Assembly: GCA_902517495.1 (NCBI GenBank)
Contig: CABYCO010000007.1
Span: 1-43,121 of the forward strand
Origin: an uncultured Pelagibacteraceae bacterium
GTDB lineage: Bacteria; Pseudomonadota; Alphaproteobacteria; Pelagibacterales; Pelagibacteraceae
Reading direction: 5' to 3'
Length of the DNA: 43,121 nucleotides
The notes beneath the pieces were generated by a model, which saw only the letters and a list, made by a program, of their open reading frames with translations, had not been told where the DNA came from and did not search any database. A program made the translations under genes and the position numbers. Below, in pieces: positions 35,333 to 43,121 of the stretch (its first letter is position 1; the number at the start of each line of letters is the position of its first letter).

Positions 35333-36721
35333 ATGAGTAAAAATAAAAACAATCAACCAATTTGGAATACTAGAATTAAAAAGGAAAAAACAAACCTTTT
35401 TAAAAAGGTTGGTGGATCAATAGAAATCGATAAAAGATTATTCAGAGAAGATATTGAAGTTTCAATTGTACATGTTGAGATGCTGTTTAGACAAAAAATT
35501 ATAAATTTTAAAATTAAAAATAAAATAGTATGGGGTTTGAATAGAATTAAGAACGAAATTATAAAAAAAAAATTTATTTTTGATAGTAAGCTTGAGGATA
35601 TTCATATGAATATAGAACACAGACTATTTGAAATAATTGGAGAAGATGCGGGGTATATTCACACAGCTAGATCAAGAAATGATCAAGTTGTCACAGATTT
35701 TAAAATGTGGCTGAGAAAAGCTAATAAAGAAATTGCTAAAAATATAGATGCAACAATTAACAATATTTTAAAAAAAGCAGAAAAAAATGTAGAGACAATT
35801 ATGCCTGGTTTCACTCACCTAAAAAATGCACAACCAGTTTCTTTTGCTCATTACTTAATGGCGTATTTAGAAATGTTTAACAGGGATAAAAAAAGATTTA
35901 AAAACAATTTAGAGAGTCTTAATGAAAGTCCACTTGGTGTTGCTGCTTTAACAGGTACCTCTTTTAGAATAGACAGATTTTATACTTCAAAAAAACTAGG
36001 TTTCACTAGACCAACTAAAAACTCAATTGATACTGTTTCTGATAGAGATTTTGTAATTGATTTTCTTTATTCTTGCTCTGCATGTGCTGTTCATATCTCT
36101 AGGATTGCAGAGGAGTTTATAATCTGGAATTCAGATGCTTTTAAACTTATTAATTTGAATGATAAAATTGTAACTGGATCATCCATTATGCCTCAAAAAA
36201 AAAATCCTGATCCTCTAGAATATTTAAGAGGAAAAACAGGTTTCATATTTGGAAATCTATTTTCTATGCTTACAACATTAAAAGGGTTACCCCTTTCTTA
36301 TTTTAAGGATTTGCAAGATGATAAAGAAACTGTTTTTAAATCATTTGATCAATTAAAAAATTCCTTAATTATATTAAATGATGTTCTTAAAAATTTTTCA
36401 CCAGATAAAAAAAGAATGATTGAACTTGCGGAAAGTGGCTACATTACAGCAACTGATTTAGCAGATTATATGGTTAGAGAATTAAATTATCCATTTAGAA
36501 AAGCCTATTTACAAACAGCAAAAATCGTAAATTTTGCTGAAAAAAATAAAAAAAAACTGTCAGAACTCACAATTAAAGAGATCAATAAAATTGAAAAAGG
36601 TTTAACCACTGACGTTCTAAAAGTATTTGAACTAAAAAAATCTGTTAATTCCAAAGTTTCTTACGGTGGAACTTCTTTCGACAACATTAAGAAAATGATA
36701 TTAAGTTACAAAAAGAAATAA
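35333..36721 (+). CDS. argH: Argininosuccinate lyase
   Basis: ArgH splits argininosuccinate into arginine and fumarate, the last step of arginine synthesis. The 462 residues show HTARSRNDQVVTD, PGFTHLKNAQP with the active-site His162, and the fumarase/lyase signature GSSIMPQKKN (282-291) with the catalytic serine. Family length and layout are normal. Three nt after its stop comes the small lipoprotein gene. Confidence 0.97.
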   Translation: MSKNKNNQPIWNTRIKKEKTNLFKKVGGSIEIDKRLFREDIEVSIVHVEMLFRQKIINFKIKNKIVWGLNRIKNEIIKKKFIFDSKLEDIHMNIEHRLFEIIGEDAGYIHTARSRNDQVVTDFKMWLRKANKEIAKNIDATINNILKKAEKNVETIMPGFTHLKNAQPVSFAHYLMAYLEMFNRDKKRFKNNLESLNESPLGVAALTGTSFRIDRFYTSKKLGFTRPTKNSIDTVSDRDFVIDFLYSCSACAVHISRIAEEFIIWNSDAFKLINLNDKIVTGSSIMPQKKNPDPLEYLRGKTGFIFGNLFSMLTTLKGLPLSYFKDLQDDKETVFKSFDQLKNSLIILNDVLKNFSPDKKRMIELAESGYITATDLADYMVRELNYPFRKAYLQTAKIVNFAEKNKKKLSELTIKEINKIEKGLTTDVLKVFELKKSVNSKVSYGGTSFDNIKKMILSYKKK

Positions 36722-36723
36722 CT

Positions 36724-36888
36724 ATGATTAAAAAAATAACTTTTATTACTATATGTCTAATTTTATTAACTTCATGTGGAAGAAAAAATGAGCCAAAATA
36801 TGAGGCATCATTAAATAATAATGTTATGAAATTTAATAATTTTAATAACGTATTTGAAATACCAAATAAAGATGAAATATATCAATAA
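36724..36888 (+). CDS. lptM: LptM-like small lipoprotein
   Basis: A 54-residue frame between argH and lysA, starting MIKKITFITICLILLTSCG. It has a short basic end, a hydrophobic core and a lipobox LLTSC with Cys18 as the lipidation site, followed by GRKNEPKYE, which recalls the CG-K-P-Y pattern of LptM (YifL). LptM sits next to lysA/dapF in many proteobacteria and helps assemble the LptDE lipopolysaccharide exporter. The gene lies 2 nt after argH and overlaps the lysA ATG by 17 nt. Homology is judged from position, lipobox and length, so the family name is likely rather than proven. Confidence 0.75.
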   Translation: MIKKITFITICLILLTSCGRKNEPKYEASLNNNVMKFNNFNNVFEIPNKDEIYQ

Positions 36889-38086
36889 TATTTTTACAGT
36901 TGAAAAATCTAAACTCACAAAAGTAATAAAAAATTTTGAAACACCAATTTTTTGCTATTCAGAGAAAAAAATTAACGAAAATATAAGTAACTTTAAAAGA
37001 AGTTTTAAATCGTTTTCTCCAATCATATGTTTTTCAACAAAGTCAAACTGTAATATAGAAATACTTAAATTAATTAAACGAAGTGGATTAGGAGCTGATG
37101 TTGTCTCTAAAGGTGAATTAATGATTGCTCTTAAAGCAGGAATTAATCCAAAGAAAATTGTTTTTTCTGGGGTAGGTAAAACTAGATCAGAATTGATTTA
37201 TGCAATAGATAAAAATATTTTATTAATTAATTGTGAGTCAAAAAGTGAAATATTAGAAATTGAAAGTATAGCAAAATCTAAGAATAAAAAGGTAGATATT
37301 GGGATTAGATTAAATCCAAATACCGACGCAAAAACAATTAAACAAATTTCAACTGGTAAAAAAGAAAACAAATTTGGTGTTAATGAAAAAACATTTATTG
37401 AAGTTTCAAAATATATAAAAAGTTCAAAATTTTTGAAACTAAAATGTTTAAGTGTCCATATTGGAAGTCAAATCCTAGATTATAAGCCTTATCAAAAAAT
37501 GATAAACGTCTTAGACAAATTAATAAAAAAAATTAACTTTAATTTTGAGTTTATAGATCTTGGTGGTGGTATGGGTATTAACTATAACAAGGATAATAAG
37601 AAATTTAATTATAAAAAATATAATCAAATTATTAAAAAATTTTTAAAAAAGCATGAATCAAAAATTATTTTTGAACCTGGTAGATCAATTATAGGTGATA
37701 CTGCAATATTAATTTCAAAAATTATTTATATAAAAGAAAATTCTAAAAAAGATTTTATTATTGTAGATGCAGCTATGAATGATTTTATGAGACCTGCGTT
37801 GTATGGGGCTAAGCATAAAATAATTCCATTAAAAAAAACTAATAAAATGACTAAGAAAAGTTACGATTTTGTAGGCCCTATTTGCGAAACGACAGATAAA
37901 TTCTTAACAACAAATAAATTTCAAAAATTAAATGAGAAAGATTATATTATTATTTGCGACGTAGGAGCATATGGCTCATCTTTATCTTCAAATTATAACA
38001 TTAGACCTAAACCTGCTGAAATATTAATTAAAGGTTCAAAAATAAATATAATTAAAAAAAGACAAAAACTAAAAGATATAATTTAG
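36872..38086 (+). CDS. lysA: Diaminopimelate decarboxylase
   Basis: LysA makes lysine by removing CO2 from meso-diaminopimelate with pyridoxal phosphate. From ATG 36872 it has 404 residues; a TTG at 36854 is possible but runs deeper into the lipoprotein gene. Lys57 in FSTKSNCN is the cofactor lysine, with GADVVSKGE, HIGSQ, IDLGGGMGI, FEPGRSI and GPICETTD following in the usual order. The motif around the lysine reads STKSN instead of the common AxKAN. Confidence 0.95.
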   Translation: MKYINNIFTVEKSKLTKVIKNFETPIFCYSEKKINENISNFKRSFKSFSPIICFSTKSNCNIEILKLIKRSGLGADVVSKGELMIALKAGINPKKIVFSGVGKTRSELIYAIDKNILLINCESKSEILEIESIAKSKNKKVDIGIRLNPNTDAKTIKQISTGKKENKFGVNEKTFIEVSKYIKSSKFLKLKCLSVHIGSQILDYKPYQKMINVLDKLIKKINFNFEFIDLGGGMGINYNKDNKKFNYKKYNQIIKKFLKKHESKIIFEPGRSIIGDTAILISKIIYIKENSKKDFIIVDAAMNDFMRPALYGAKHKIIPLKKTNKMTKKSYDFVGPICETTDKFLTTNKFQKLNEKDYIIICDVGAYGSSLSSNYNIRPKPAEILIKGSKINIIKKRQKLKDII

Positions 38087-38098
38087 TTTTTGACAAAA

Positions 38099-38800
38099 AT
38101 GATAAGAAAACTTCTATTTTTATTTTTTTTCTTTCTAGGTATATCTATAATTTCAATAATATTCCTGCCATCATTAATAATGCCAACTAAAATAGTTTTA
38201 TTTGGTGGAAAACTGATGGGTAGGTGGGCAGCATTTTGCATTCAAATGTTTTTACAAACAAAAATTATTGTTAAAGGTAGAGAAAATATTATTAAAAATG
38301 AAAAGTTTTTTATTGCTTGTTCTCATCAATCAATGTTTGAAACTTTTTACCTACAAACAATTTTTAATTCACCAATATTTATTTTAAAATATGAATTAAT
38401 CAAAATTCCTATATTTGGTTGGTATTTAAAAAAGATAGGATCAATTTCAATAAATCGAAATAAAATTAGTAAAAATAATTTAGGTTTAATTGATAAAATA
38501 AAAAATTCTGTAAGAAATTCAGAAAGACCGTTAATTATCTTCCCACAAGGAACTAGAGTTTTGCCAAATGAAACAGTTCCCTTTAAAAAAGGAGTTGGTA
38601 GAATTTATGAAGAACTAAAAATAAATTGTCAACCCGTGGCTATAAATTCTGGAAATGTTTGGCCAAAAGATGGAAAATTAGCTTCAAATAAAACAATAAT
38701 AATATCAATTCTTCCAGCAGTAAAACCAGGAATGAAATCAGCAGACTTTACGAATTATATAGAGGATAAAATATATACTGAATTAAAATTAATGAATTAG
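38099..38800 (+). CDS. plsC: 1-acyl-sn-glycerol-3-phosphate acyltransferase (PlsC family)
   Basis: This 233-residue membrane enzyme adds the second fatty acid to lysophosphatidic acid or a similar lysolipid. The N-terminus is hydrophobic; the acyltransferase motifs are SHQSMFE (His76-x4-Glu81, Glu instead of the usual Asp) and FPQGTR (148-153, Gln instead of Glu), a variant seen in a proteobacterial branch. ATG 38099 is preferred to a TTG at 38090. The stop overlaps the convergent dnaN stop by 4 nt. Confidence 0.85.
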   Translation: MIRKLLFLFFFFLGISIISIIFLPSLIMPTKIVLFGGKLMGRWAAFCIQMFLQTKIIVKGRENIIKNEKFFIACSHQSMFETFYLQTIFNSPIFILKYELIKIPIFGWYLKKIGSISINRNKISKNNLGLIDKIKNSVRNSERPLIIFPQGTRVLPNETVPFKKGVGRIYEELKINCQPVAINSGNVWPKDGKLASNKTIIISILPAVKPGMKSADFTNYIEDKIYTELKLMN

Positions 38801-39909
38801 CCCTTCATTGGCATTACAACATATATGCTATCATAATCAGCCGGGTCTCTAATTAGTGCTGGTGAACCTGTATCTTTTAAATAAATCTCAATGTTATCTC
38901 CATCAAGTTGGGAAGCAACATCAATTAAATACCTAGAATTAAAACTTATGTCTAGCTCGTGATCAAACTTAACACTTAAACTTTCTTTACCGTCACCACT
39001 ATTTGTATTGTTAACTGAAAGATCAAGATTATCTTTTGAAAGACTAAATTTTACACCATCTTTTTTATCTAAAGAGACTGAGGCAACTCTATCTACTGAA
39101 TTTAAAAATGATTTTAGATCAACTTCTAATTTTTTTTGGTTTTCTTTAGGTATTACCTGCGCGTAGTTTGGAAATTTTCCATCAATAAGCTTAGATATCA
39201 ATATACTTTTATTAATTTCAAATTTAATTTTTGATTTAATATTTGATATTTTTACCTCACCTTCATAATCCTCTAATAATGAACAAAGTTGAAAAATAGT
39301 CTTTTTTGGTAAAATTATCTGATCAAATTGTACTTTATTTAGTAGTCTTATCTTTGATATAGACATTCTATGACTATCCGTAGCTGCAGCTGTTAAAAAA
39401 TTTTTATCTTCAACTTCAGTTTGATGTAGAAAAATTCCACTTAAATAATGTCTTGTTTCGTCATTAGATACTGAAAATTTACATTTGTTTAACATTTTAA
39501 GAAGCTCTTTTGATTTAATCGAAAACTCATTTTCATTAAAATTTTCATCTGTTAATGGAAATTCAGAAGCACTAATACAATTTAAGTTGAAAACAGACTT
39601 ATCGGTCTCTAAATGCAATTTATTTTCACTAGGATTAGAAAAATTAATTTTACTTCCAGAGGAAAACTTTCTAACGATATCATACATTATTGATGAAGAT
39701 GAGGTAGTTTTGCCTTCTTCTATTATTTCTACGTTTGGAATTTGATGAATAAAAATTAAATCAAGATCAGTAGCTGTAATTGTTAGTTTCCCATTACTTA
39801 CATCCAATAATACATTTGAAAGTATTGGCAAAGTACTTCTTTTTTCAATTACACCCTGACAATAATTTAAAGATTTTTGAAGGTCTTGTTGATTTAAACT
39901 AAACTTCAT
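38797..39909 (-). CDS. dnaN: DNA polymerase III beta subunit (sliding clamp)
   Basis: DnaN forms the ring that holds the replicase on DNA. The 370 residues have the three repeated clamp domains, beginning MKFSLNQQDLQKSLNYCQGV and ending in the typical YDSIYVVMPMKG. Domain 2 contains the peptide-binding surface residues around TAAATDSHRMS. Its start overlaps the dnaA stop by 11 nt, so dnaA and dnaN share a transcript. Confidence 0.97.
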   Translation of the reverse strand: MKFSLNQQDLQKSLNYCQGVIEKRSTLPILSNVLLDVSNGKLTITATDLDLIFIHQIPNVEIIEEGKTTSSSSIMYDIVRKFSSGSKINFSNPSENKLHLETDKSVFNLNCISASEFPLTDENFNENEFSIKSKELLKMLNKCKFSVSNDETRHYLSGIFLHQTEVEDKNFLTAAATDSHRMSISKIRLLNKVQFDQIILPKKTIFQLCSLLEDYEGEVKISNIKSKIKFEINKSILISKLIDGKFPNYAQVIPKENQKKLEVDLKSFLNSVDRVASVSLDKKDGVKFSLSKDNLDLSVNNTNSGDGKESLSVKFDHELDISFNSRYLIDVASQLDGDNIEIYLKDTGSPALIRDPADYDSIYVVMPMKG

Positions 39910-41314
39910 TTTCTTTATTATACAAAATCTTATTTTTTAAACTATCAATATTAATATTTAATTCACTATCCTCTTTTCTCAATCTTTCTATGGTTTTAAC
40001 TGAGTGGATTACAGTTGTGTGATCTCTATTAGAAAAAGATCTACCTATTTCTGGTAATGATTTAGATGTTAACATCTTAGCAAGATAAATTGCAGTCTGT
40101 CTTGGTCGTACAAGGTATCTTGATCTTCTTGGAGAAAGCATTTCATTTTTGCTAATTTTATAAAATTTGCAAACTATTGTCTGGATTGTGTCAATATCCA
40201 CTTTATTTTCGGTAAGATTTAGCAAATCCTTTAAAACTATTTTAACCTCTGACAAACTTGGAACTTTATTATAAATCCTTGTGAATGAAACAATTCTATT
40301 TAGTGCTCCAACTAATTCTCTTATACTAGTTTTAATTTCTGTACTTAAAAATTTTTGAATTTCCTCGGAAATAACTACTTGATTTGAATAAGATAATTTT
40401 AATTCTTCAGTTTTAGATTTAATAATTTTATATCTAAGTTCATAATCAGGGTTTTGAATATCCACAACTAAACCTCCTGAAAATCTAGATTTGATTCGCT
40501 CTTGAATCCTAGTTAGTTTATTCGGCGGTCGATCTGCTGAAATTATTATTTGTGAATTTTTATCTAATAATGCATTGAAGGTATGAAAAAATTCTTCTTG
40601 CATTGCTTCTTTGCCATTCATGAACTGAATATCATCGATTAATAAAATATCAGTATTTCTAAAGTACTCTTTAAACTTTACCATTTCATTTGATTTTATA
40701 GACTTTACAAATTGGTACATAAATCTTTCTGCTGATATAAACATAACTTTATTCTTTTCTTTCAATTCTAAACCAATAGCGTTTAATAAGTGTGTTTTAC
40801 CCATTCCTACACCACCATATAAATATAAAGGATTGTAGTGAGCTATATCTTGGGAAACTTTTTTTGATGCTTCAAGGGCTAATTTGTTACTTCCTCCAGT
40901 TATAAAATTTTCGAAGTTTTTATTTGGATCTATTCTATTATATTGGAGATAAGAGTCTTTTATAAACGAAACATTGTCATTATTAGTTTCGAAAGAATTT
41001 TTGGATGAAGTATTTGTCTCGCTAATTTCAGTTTCTTTGTTATTTTTTATTATGAATTCAATCCTCACCAAGTCTTTTTTGTATTCTTTGATTGTTTGCA
41101 ATATTTGGTCTAAATATCTTGATACTATCCAATCTCTTATAAATCTTGTTGAGACTGAAAATAATATATAATTGTGAAATTCATCAACTAATTCAATTTT
41201 TTTTATCCAACTTTCAAAAATATCGTTTCCAAGTTTTTCTCGTAATTCTTTTTTAATACTCTGCCAATCAATTTTCTTTTCGAGTGCTTTTTCGTTTTGT
41301 AAATTATTTTTCAT
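39899..41314 (-). CDS. dnaA: Chromosomal replication initiator DnaA
   Basis: DnaA opens the origin and controls the start of replication. The 471 residues contain domain I (about 12-90), an asparagine/serine-rich domain II (90-125), the AAA+ domain III with Walker A GGVGMGKT (167-174) and the Walker B region LLIDDIQFM, and domain IV with the DNA-binding helix ending NRDHTTVIHSVKTI. Its gene follows rpsT and a 269-nt AT-rich stretch. The neighbours rpsT and fpg are the usual ones in Alphaproteobacteria. Confidence 0.98.
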   Translation of the reverse strand: MKNNLQNEKALEKKIDWQSIKKELREKLGNDIFESWIKKIELVDEFHNYILFSVSTRFIRDWIVSRYLDQILQTIKEYKKDLVRIEFIIKNNKETEISETNTSSKNSFETNNDNVSFIKDSYLQYNRIDPNKNFENFITGGSNKLALEASKKVSQDIAHYNPLYLYGGVGMGKTHLLNAIGLELKEKNKVMFISAERFMYQFVKSIKSNEMVKFKEYFRNTDILLIDDIQFMNGKEAMQEEFFHTFNALLDKNSQIIISADRPPNKLTRIQERIKSRFSGGLVVDIQNPDYELRYKIIKSKTEELKLSYSNQVVISEEIQKFLSTEIKTSIRELVGALNRIVSFTRIYNKVPSLSEVKIVLKDLLNLTENKVDIDTIQTIVCKFYKISKNEMLSPRRSRYLVRPRQTAIYLAKMLTSKSLPEIGRSFSNRDHTTVIHSVKTIERLRKEDSELNINIDSLKNKILYNKENEV

Positions 41315-41583
41315 GAGGGAATTCCACTTAAGACTTATAAAAAATTATTGCAATAAGTTTATTTGTAAAAACAAAAATAAATAAAATTTATGATTGAATA
41401 AATTTTAGATTGAATATTTTAAAAATTTTTTATTACAACCTAGTCGGGTACAAGATTTAATATTTGAAATTTTACTAAATCTACATCTAGTAATTTTTTA
41501 AATTAAACTTTTAGATATAGTAAATTATTTTTAATTTGTACGTTTAAGTTGTATAAGAAAAAGTTTTTACTTATTGGAGGTTG
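41315..41583. other. Gene-free AT-rich stretch between rpsT and dnaA
   Basis: These 269 nt carry no supportable open frame and very few G or C. They must hold the dnaA promoter. I looked for TTATCCACA-type DnaA boxes with one mismatch on both strands and found none, so I do not call an origin. A weak AAGT-AAAA-ACTT hairpin with a following T-run near 41550-41570 (minus strand) could end rpsT transcription. Confidence 0.5.
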
Positions 41584-41846
41584 TTATAAAGAATTAATTT
41601 TTTTTGTAATTCTCGATACATTCCTTGAGGCGTTTTGTCTTTTAATGATACCTGTTTTTGCAATTGACATCAATTCAGAATTTAGTTTTGGAAGAAACGC
41701 TAAAGCCTCTTTTTTATCCTTTTTATCAATTATAGAGTTCATTTTTTTTTCAATGCACTTCTATAACGACTCTTTCTGGATCTGTTAACAGCTGTTTGCC
41801 TTTTAATTTTTCTGGTACGTTTAATTGCTGATTTAGTATTCGCCAT
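41584..41846 (-). CDS. rpsT: 30S ribosomal protein S20, reading frame broken at a nine-A run
   Basis: S20 is a helical protein of the small subunit. From ATG 41846 the minus strand reads MANTKSAIKRTRKIKRQTAV and on to SALKKK, then meets TGA (41741-41739) right after nine A (41750-41742). In the frame one step over, MNSIIDKKDKKEALAFLPKL continues as a proper S20 C-terminus to TAA at 41586-41584. One extra A gives an uninterrupted 87-residue protein, the normal length. Therefore either a base is missing in the assembly, or slippage of polymerase or ribosome on the A-run restores the frame. Position next to dnaA supports the identity. Confidence 0.88.
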
Positions 41847-41896
41847 AAGCGTGATTGTATATCTTCAGATAATGATTGGGTCAATACAATATTTGT

Positions 41897-42763
41897 TTAT
41901 TTTTGACATAAATTACAAAAAAAACTAGACCTATTTGAAATAAATTTTTTATATATTGTTCCTTTGCAACTATGTTTTAAACATTTTTTATTTTCTCTTT
42001 GATAAACATTAAAATTTTTTTGAAAAGAGCCTTGATCTCCACTTGTACTCTTAAAATCTCTGATACTTGATCCTCCTTTCTCAATTGCTTTTCTTAAAAC
42101 TACTTTTGAAAAGTGAGAGATTTTTTGACAGTCTCTTAAGCTAAGCAAACTTGCCTCCTTAAATGGTAAAATCTTACATAAAAACAATATTTCACTTGCA
42201 TAAATGTTGCCAATTCCTGAAACAAAATTTTGATCAATTAAAAAATTTTTAATATTTTTTTTTTTATTTTTAAAATAATTAAAAATATAATTTTTATCAA
42301 ACAAAGGATCAAAAGGTTCTGGTCCATATTTTTTAAAGTTATTATTTATCTGTTCTTCATTTTTAAAATAAGAAAAATATCCAAATCTTCTTGGATCATT
42401 ATAAATTAATTTGAAATTATCGATTTTGATTTCTACATGATTATGCTTTTTAGGTAACAATGGAGAATGATAAAAACTGGTGTTAGTTATAGAATTTTTT
42501 TTTCTAAATTTATTTATTAAATGAATGGTTCCTGACATTCCAAGATGTATCATTAGATTAGAACTATCCTCAAATTTGAGTATTAAATGTTTTGAAAACC
42601 TATCAACTTTAATAATTTTTTTTTTTACTATATTTTTTTCAAAATTTTTTGGGATCTTAAACCTTAAATTTCTATTTTTTATTAATATGTCTCTGATAAT
42701 CTTTCCTGTTATACTCTTATTCAAAGATTGTTTGACAATTTCTACTTCTGGTAATTCAGGCAT
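41897..42763 (-). CDS. mutM: Formamidopyrimidine-DNA glycosylase
   Basis: MutM (Fpg) cuts 8-oxoguanine and other oxidised purines out of DNA. The 288 residues start MPELPEVEIVKQSL with Pro2 and Glu3 as catalytic residues, continue with HLGMSGTIHL, RRFGYFSYF, FLIDQNFVSGIGNIYASEIL and end in a four-cysteine zinc finger (C-x4-C and C-x2-C). It is divergent from ubiE over 33 nt, an arrangement common in Alphaproteobacteria. Confidence 0.96.
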   Translation of the reverse strand: MPELPEVEIVKQSLNKSITGKIIRDILIKNRNLRFKIPKNFEKNIVKKKIIKVDRFSKHLILKFEDSSNLMIHLGMSGTIHLINKFRKKNSITNTSFYHSPLLPKKHNHVEIKIDNFKLIYNDPRRFGYFSYFKNEEQINNNFKKYGPEPFDPLFDKNYIFNYFKNKKKNIKNFLIDQNFVSGIGNIYASEILFLCKILPFKEASLLSLRDCQKISHFSKVVLRKAIEKGGSSIRDFKSTSGDQGSFQKNFNVYQRENKKCLKHSCKGTIYKKFISNRSSFFCNLCQK

Positions 42764-42796
42764 TTCATACTATATTAGTGTTTTAATATAATTTAT

Positions 42797-43121
42797 ATGC
42801 AACAAAATCTTCAAAATAAAGCAGGGCTCGTAGAGGGAGTATTTAATAAAGTCTATGATAAATATGATTTGATGAACGATTTTATGTCATTTGGAATTCA
42901 TAGACTTTGGAAAAAAAACCTTATGAATTGGATGAAACCAACCAAAGACAAAAAATATTTAGATATCGCTTGTGGAACTGGTGATTTAGGAAAATTATTT
43001 TTAGATTATACAGATAAAAATGGGGAAATTACCTCTTCAGATTCGAACGAGAAAATGATTGAAAAAGGTAAAAAAAGACTAAGTAAGTATAAAAATATAA
43101 AATGGGTTGTTGCAGAGGCAG
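42797..43121 (+). CDS. ubiE: Ubiquinone/menaquinone C-methyltransferase UbiE, N-terminal part (partial)
   Basis: The plus strand opens at ATG 42797 (MQQNLQNKAGLVEGVFNKVY) and runs to the right edge, 108 codons. FNKVYDKYDLMNDFMSFGIHRLWK and the SAM-binding motif YLDIACGTGDLGK are those of UbiE/Coq5, which methylates the quinone ring. With coq7 it shows ubiquinone synthesis in this organism. The C-terminus is outside the window. Confidence 0.95.
   Translation, partial: MQQNLQNKAGLVEGVFNKVYDKYDLMNDFMSFGIHRLWKKNLMNWMKPTKDKKYLDIACGTGDLGKLFLDYTDKNGEITSSDSNEKMIEKGKKRLSKYKNIKWVVAEA

Noticed and set aside
41315..41583. Replication origin next to dnaA
   Set aside because: AT-rich, but I found no DnaA-box-like 9-mers on either strand; in Alphaproteobacteria the origin is often not beside dnaA.
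41549..41788. 79-codon plus-strand frame between dnaA and fpg
   Set aside because: It lies antisense to rpsT, whose two halves are clearly recognisable on the other strand.

Overview
The window looks like a piece of a streamlined, AT-rich marine alphaproteobacterial chromosome, most likely SAR11 / Candidatus Pelagibacter. I infer this from the low GC, gaps of a few bases or 1-17 nt overlaps between genes, the TAXI-type TRAP transporter, the CarD / FdxA / SUV3-like helicase cluster, and the dnaN-dnaA-rpsT-fpg/ubiE order, which is typical of Alphaproteobacteria. No prophage, insertion sequence or CRISPR array is visible. The assignment rests on reading the proteins, not on a database search.

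Layout. 1-6073 (minus): one translation operon, glycosyltransferase - thrS - infC - rpmI - rplT - pheS - pheT (pheT runs off the left edge). 6116-6877 (plus): an alpha/beta hydrolase. 6870-12799 (minus): gltB and gltD, glutamate synthase. 12976-13743 (plus): uppP. 13740-19740 (minus): aceE - aceF - a gamma-butyrobetaine dioxygenase-like gene - an EamA transporter. 19818-20417 (plus): tRNA-Arg, a tiny membrane peptide and a hotdog thioesterase. 20421-25506 (minus): acetoacetyl-CoA synthetase, then a TAXI TRAP binding protein and fused permease. 25669-29696 (plus): SUV3-like helicase - TerB-like protein - FdxA - CarD. 29695-29920 (minus): a small self-contained transcription unit for a 27-residue lysine-rich protein. 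30031-31826 (minus): tRNA-Leu followed 5 nt later by a long-chain acyl-CoA synthetase. 31884-33494 (plus): DedA/YqaA-like - DsbB-like - coq7. 33495-35309 (minus): TlpA-like thioredoxin - esterase, and HNH nuclease. 35333-38800 (plus): argH - LptM-like lipoprotein - lysA - plsC. 38797-42763 (minus): fpg, rpsT (frame broken), dnaA, dnaN. 42797-end (plus): ubiE, partial.

Most genes are housekeeping. The parts worth a second look are: (1) a pyruvate dehydrogenase in which the lipoyl domain has moved from E2 to the N-terminus of E1; (2) a lysine-rich mini-protein with its own promoter, 5' hairpin and intrinsic terminator, pointing at a CarD that itself carries a lysine-rich tail; (3) rpsT interrupted at a run of nine A; (4) two tRNA genes each followed within 15 nt by a protein start; (5) a perfect 11-bp hairpin covering the ribosome-binding region of the TRAP permease; (6) small genes between larger ones (membrane peptide, lipoprotein).
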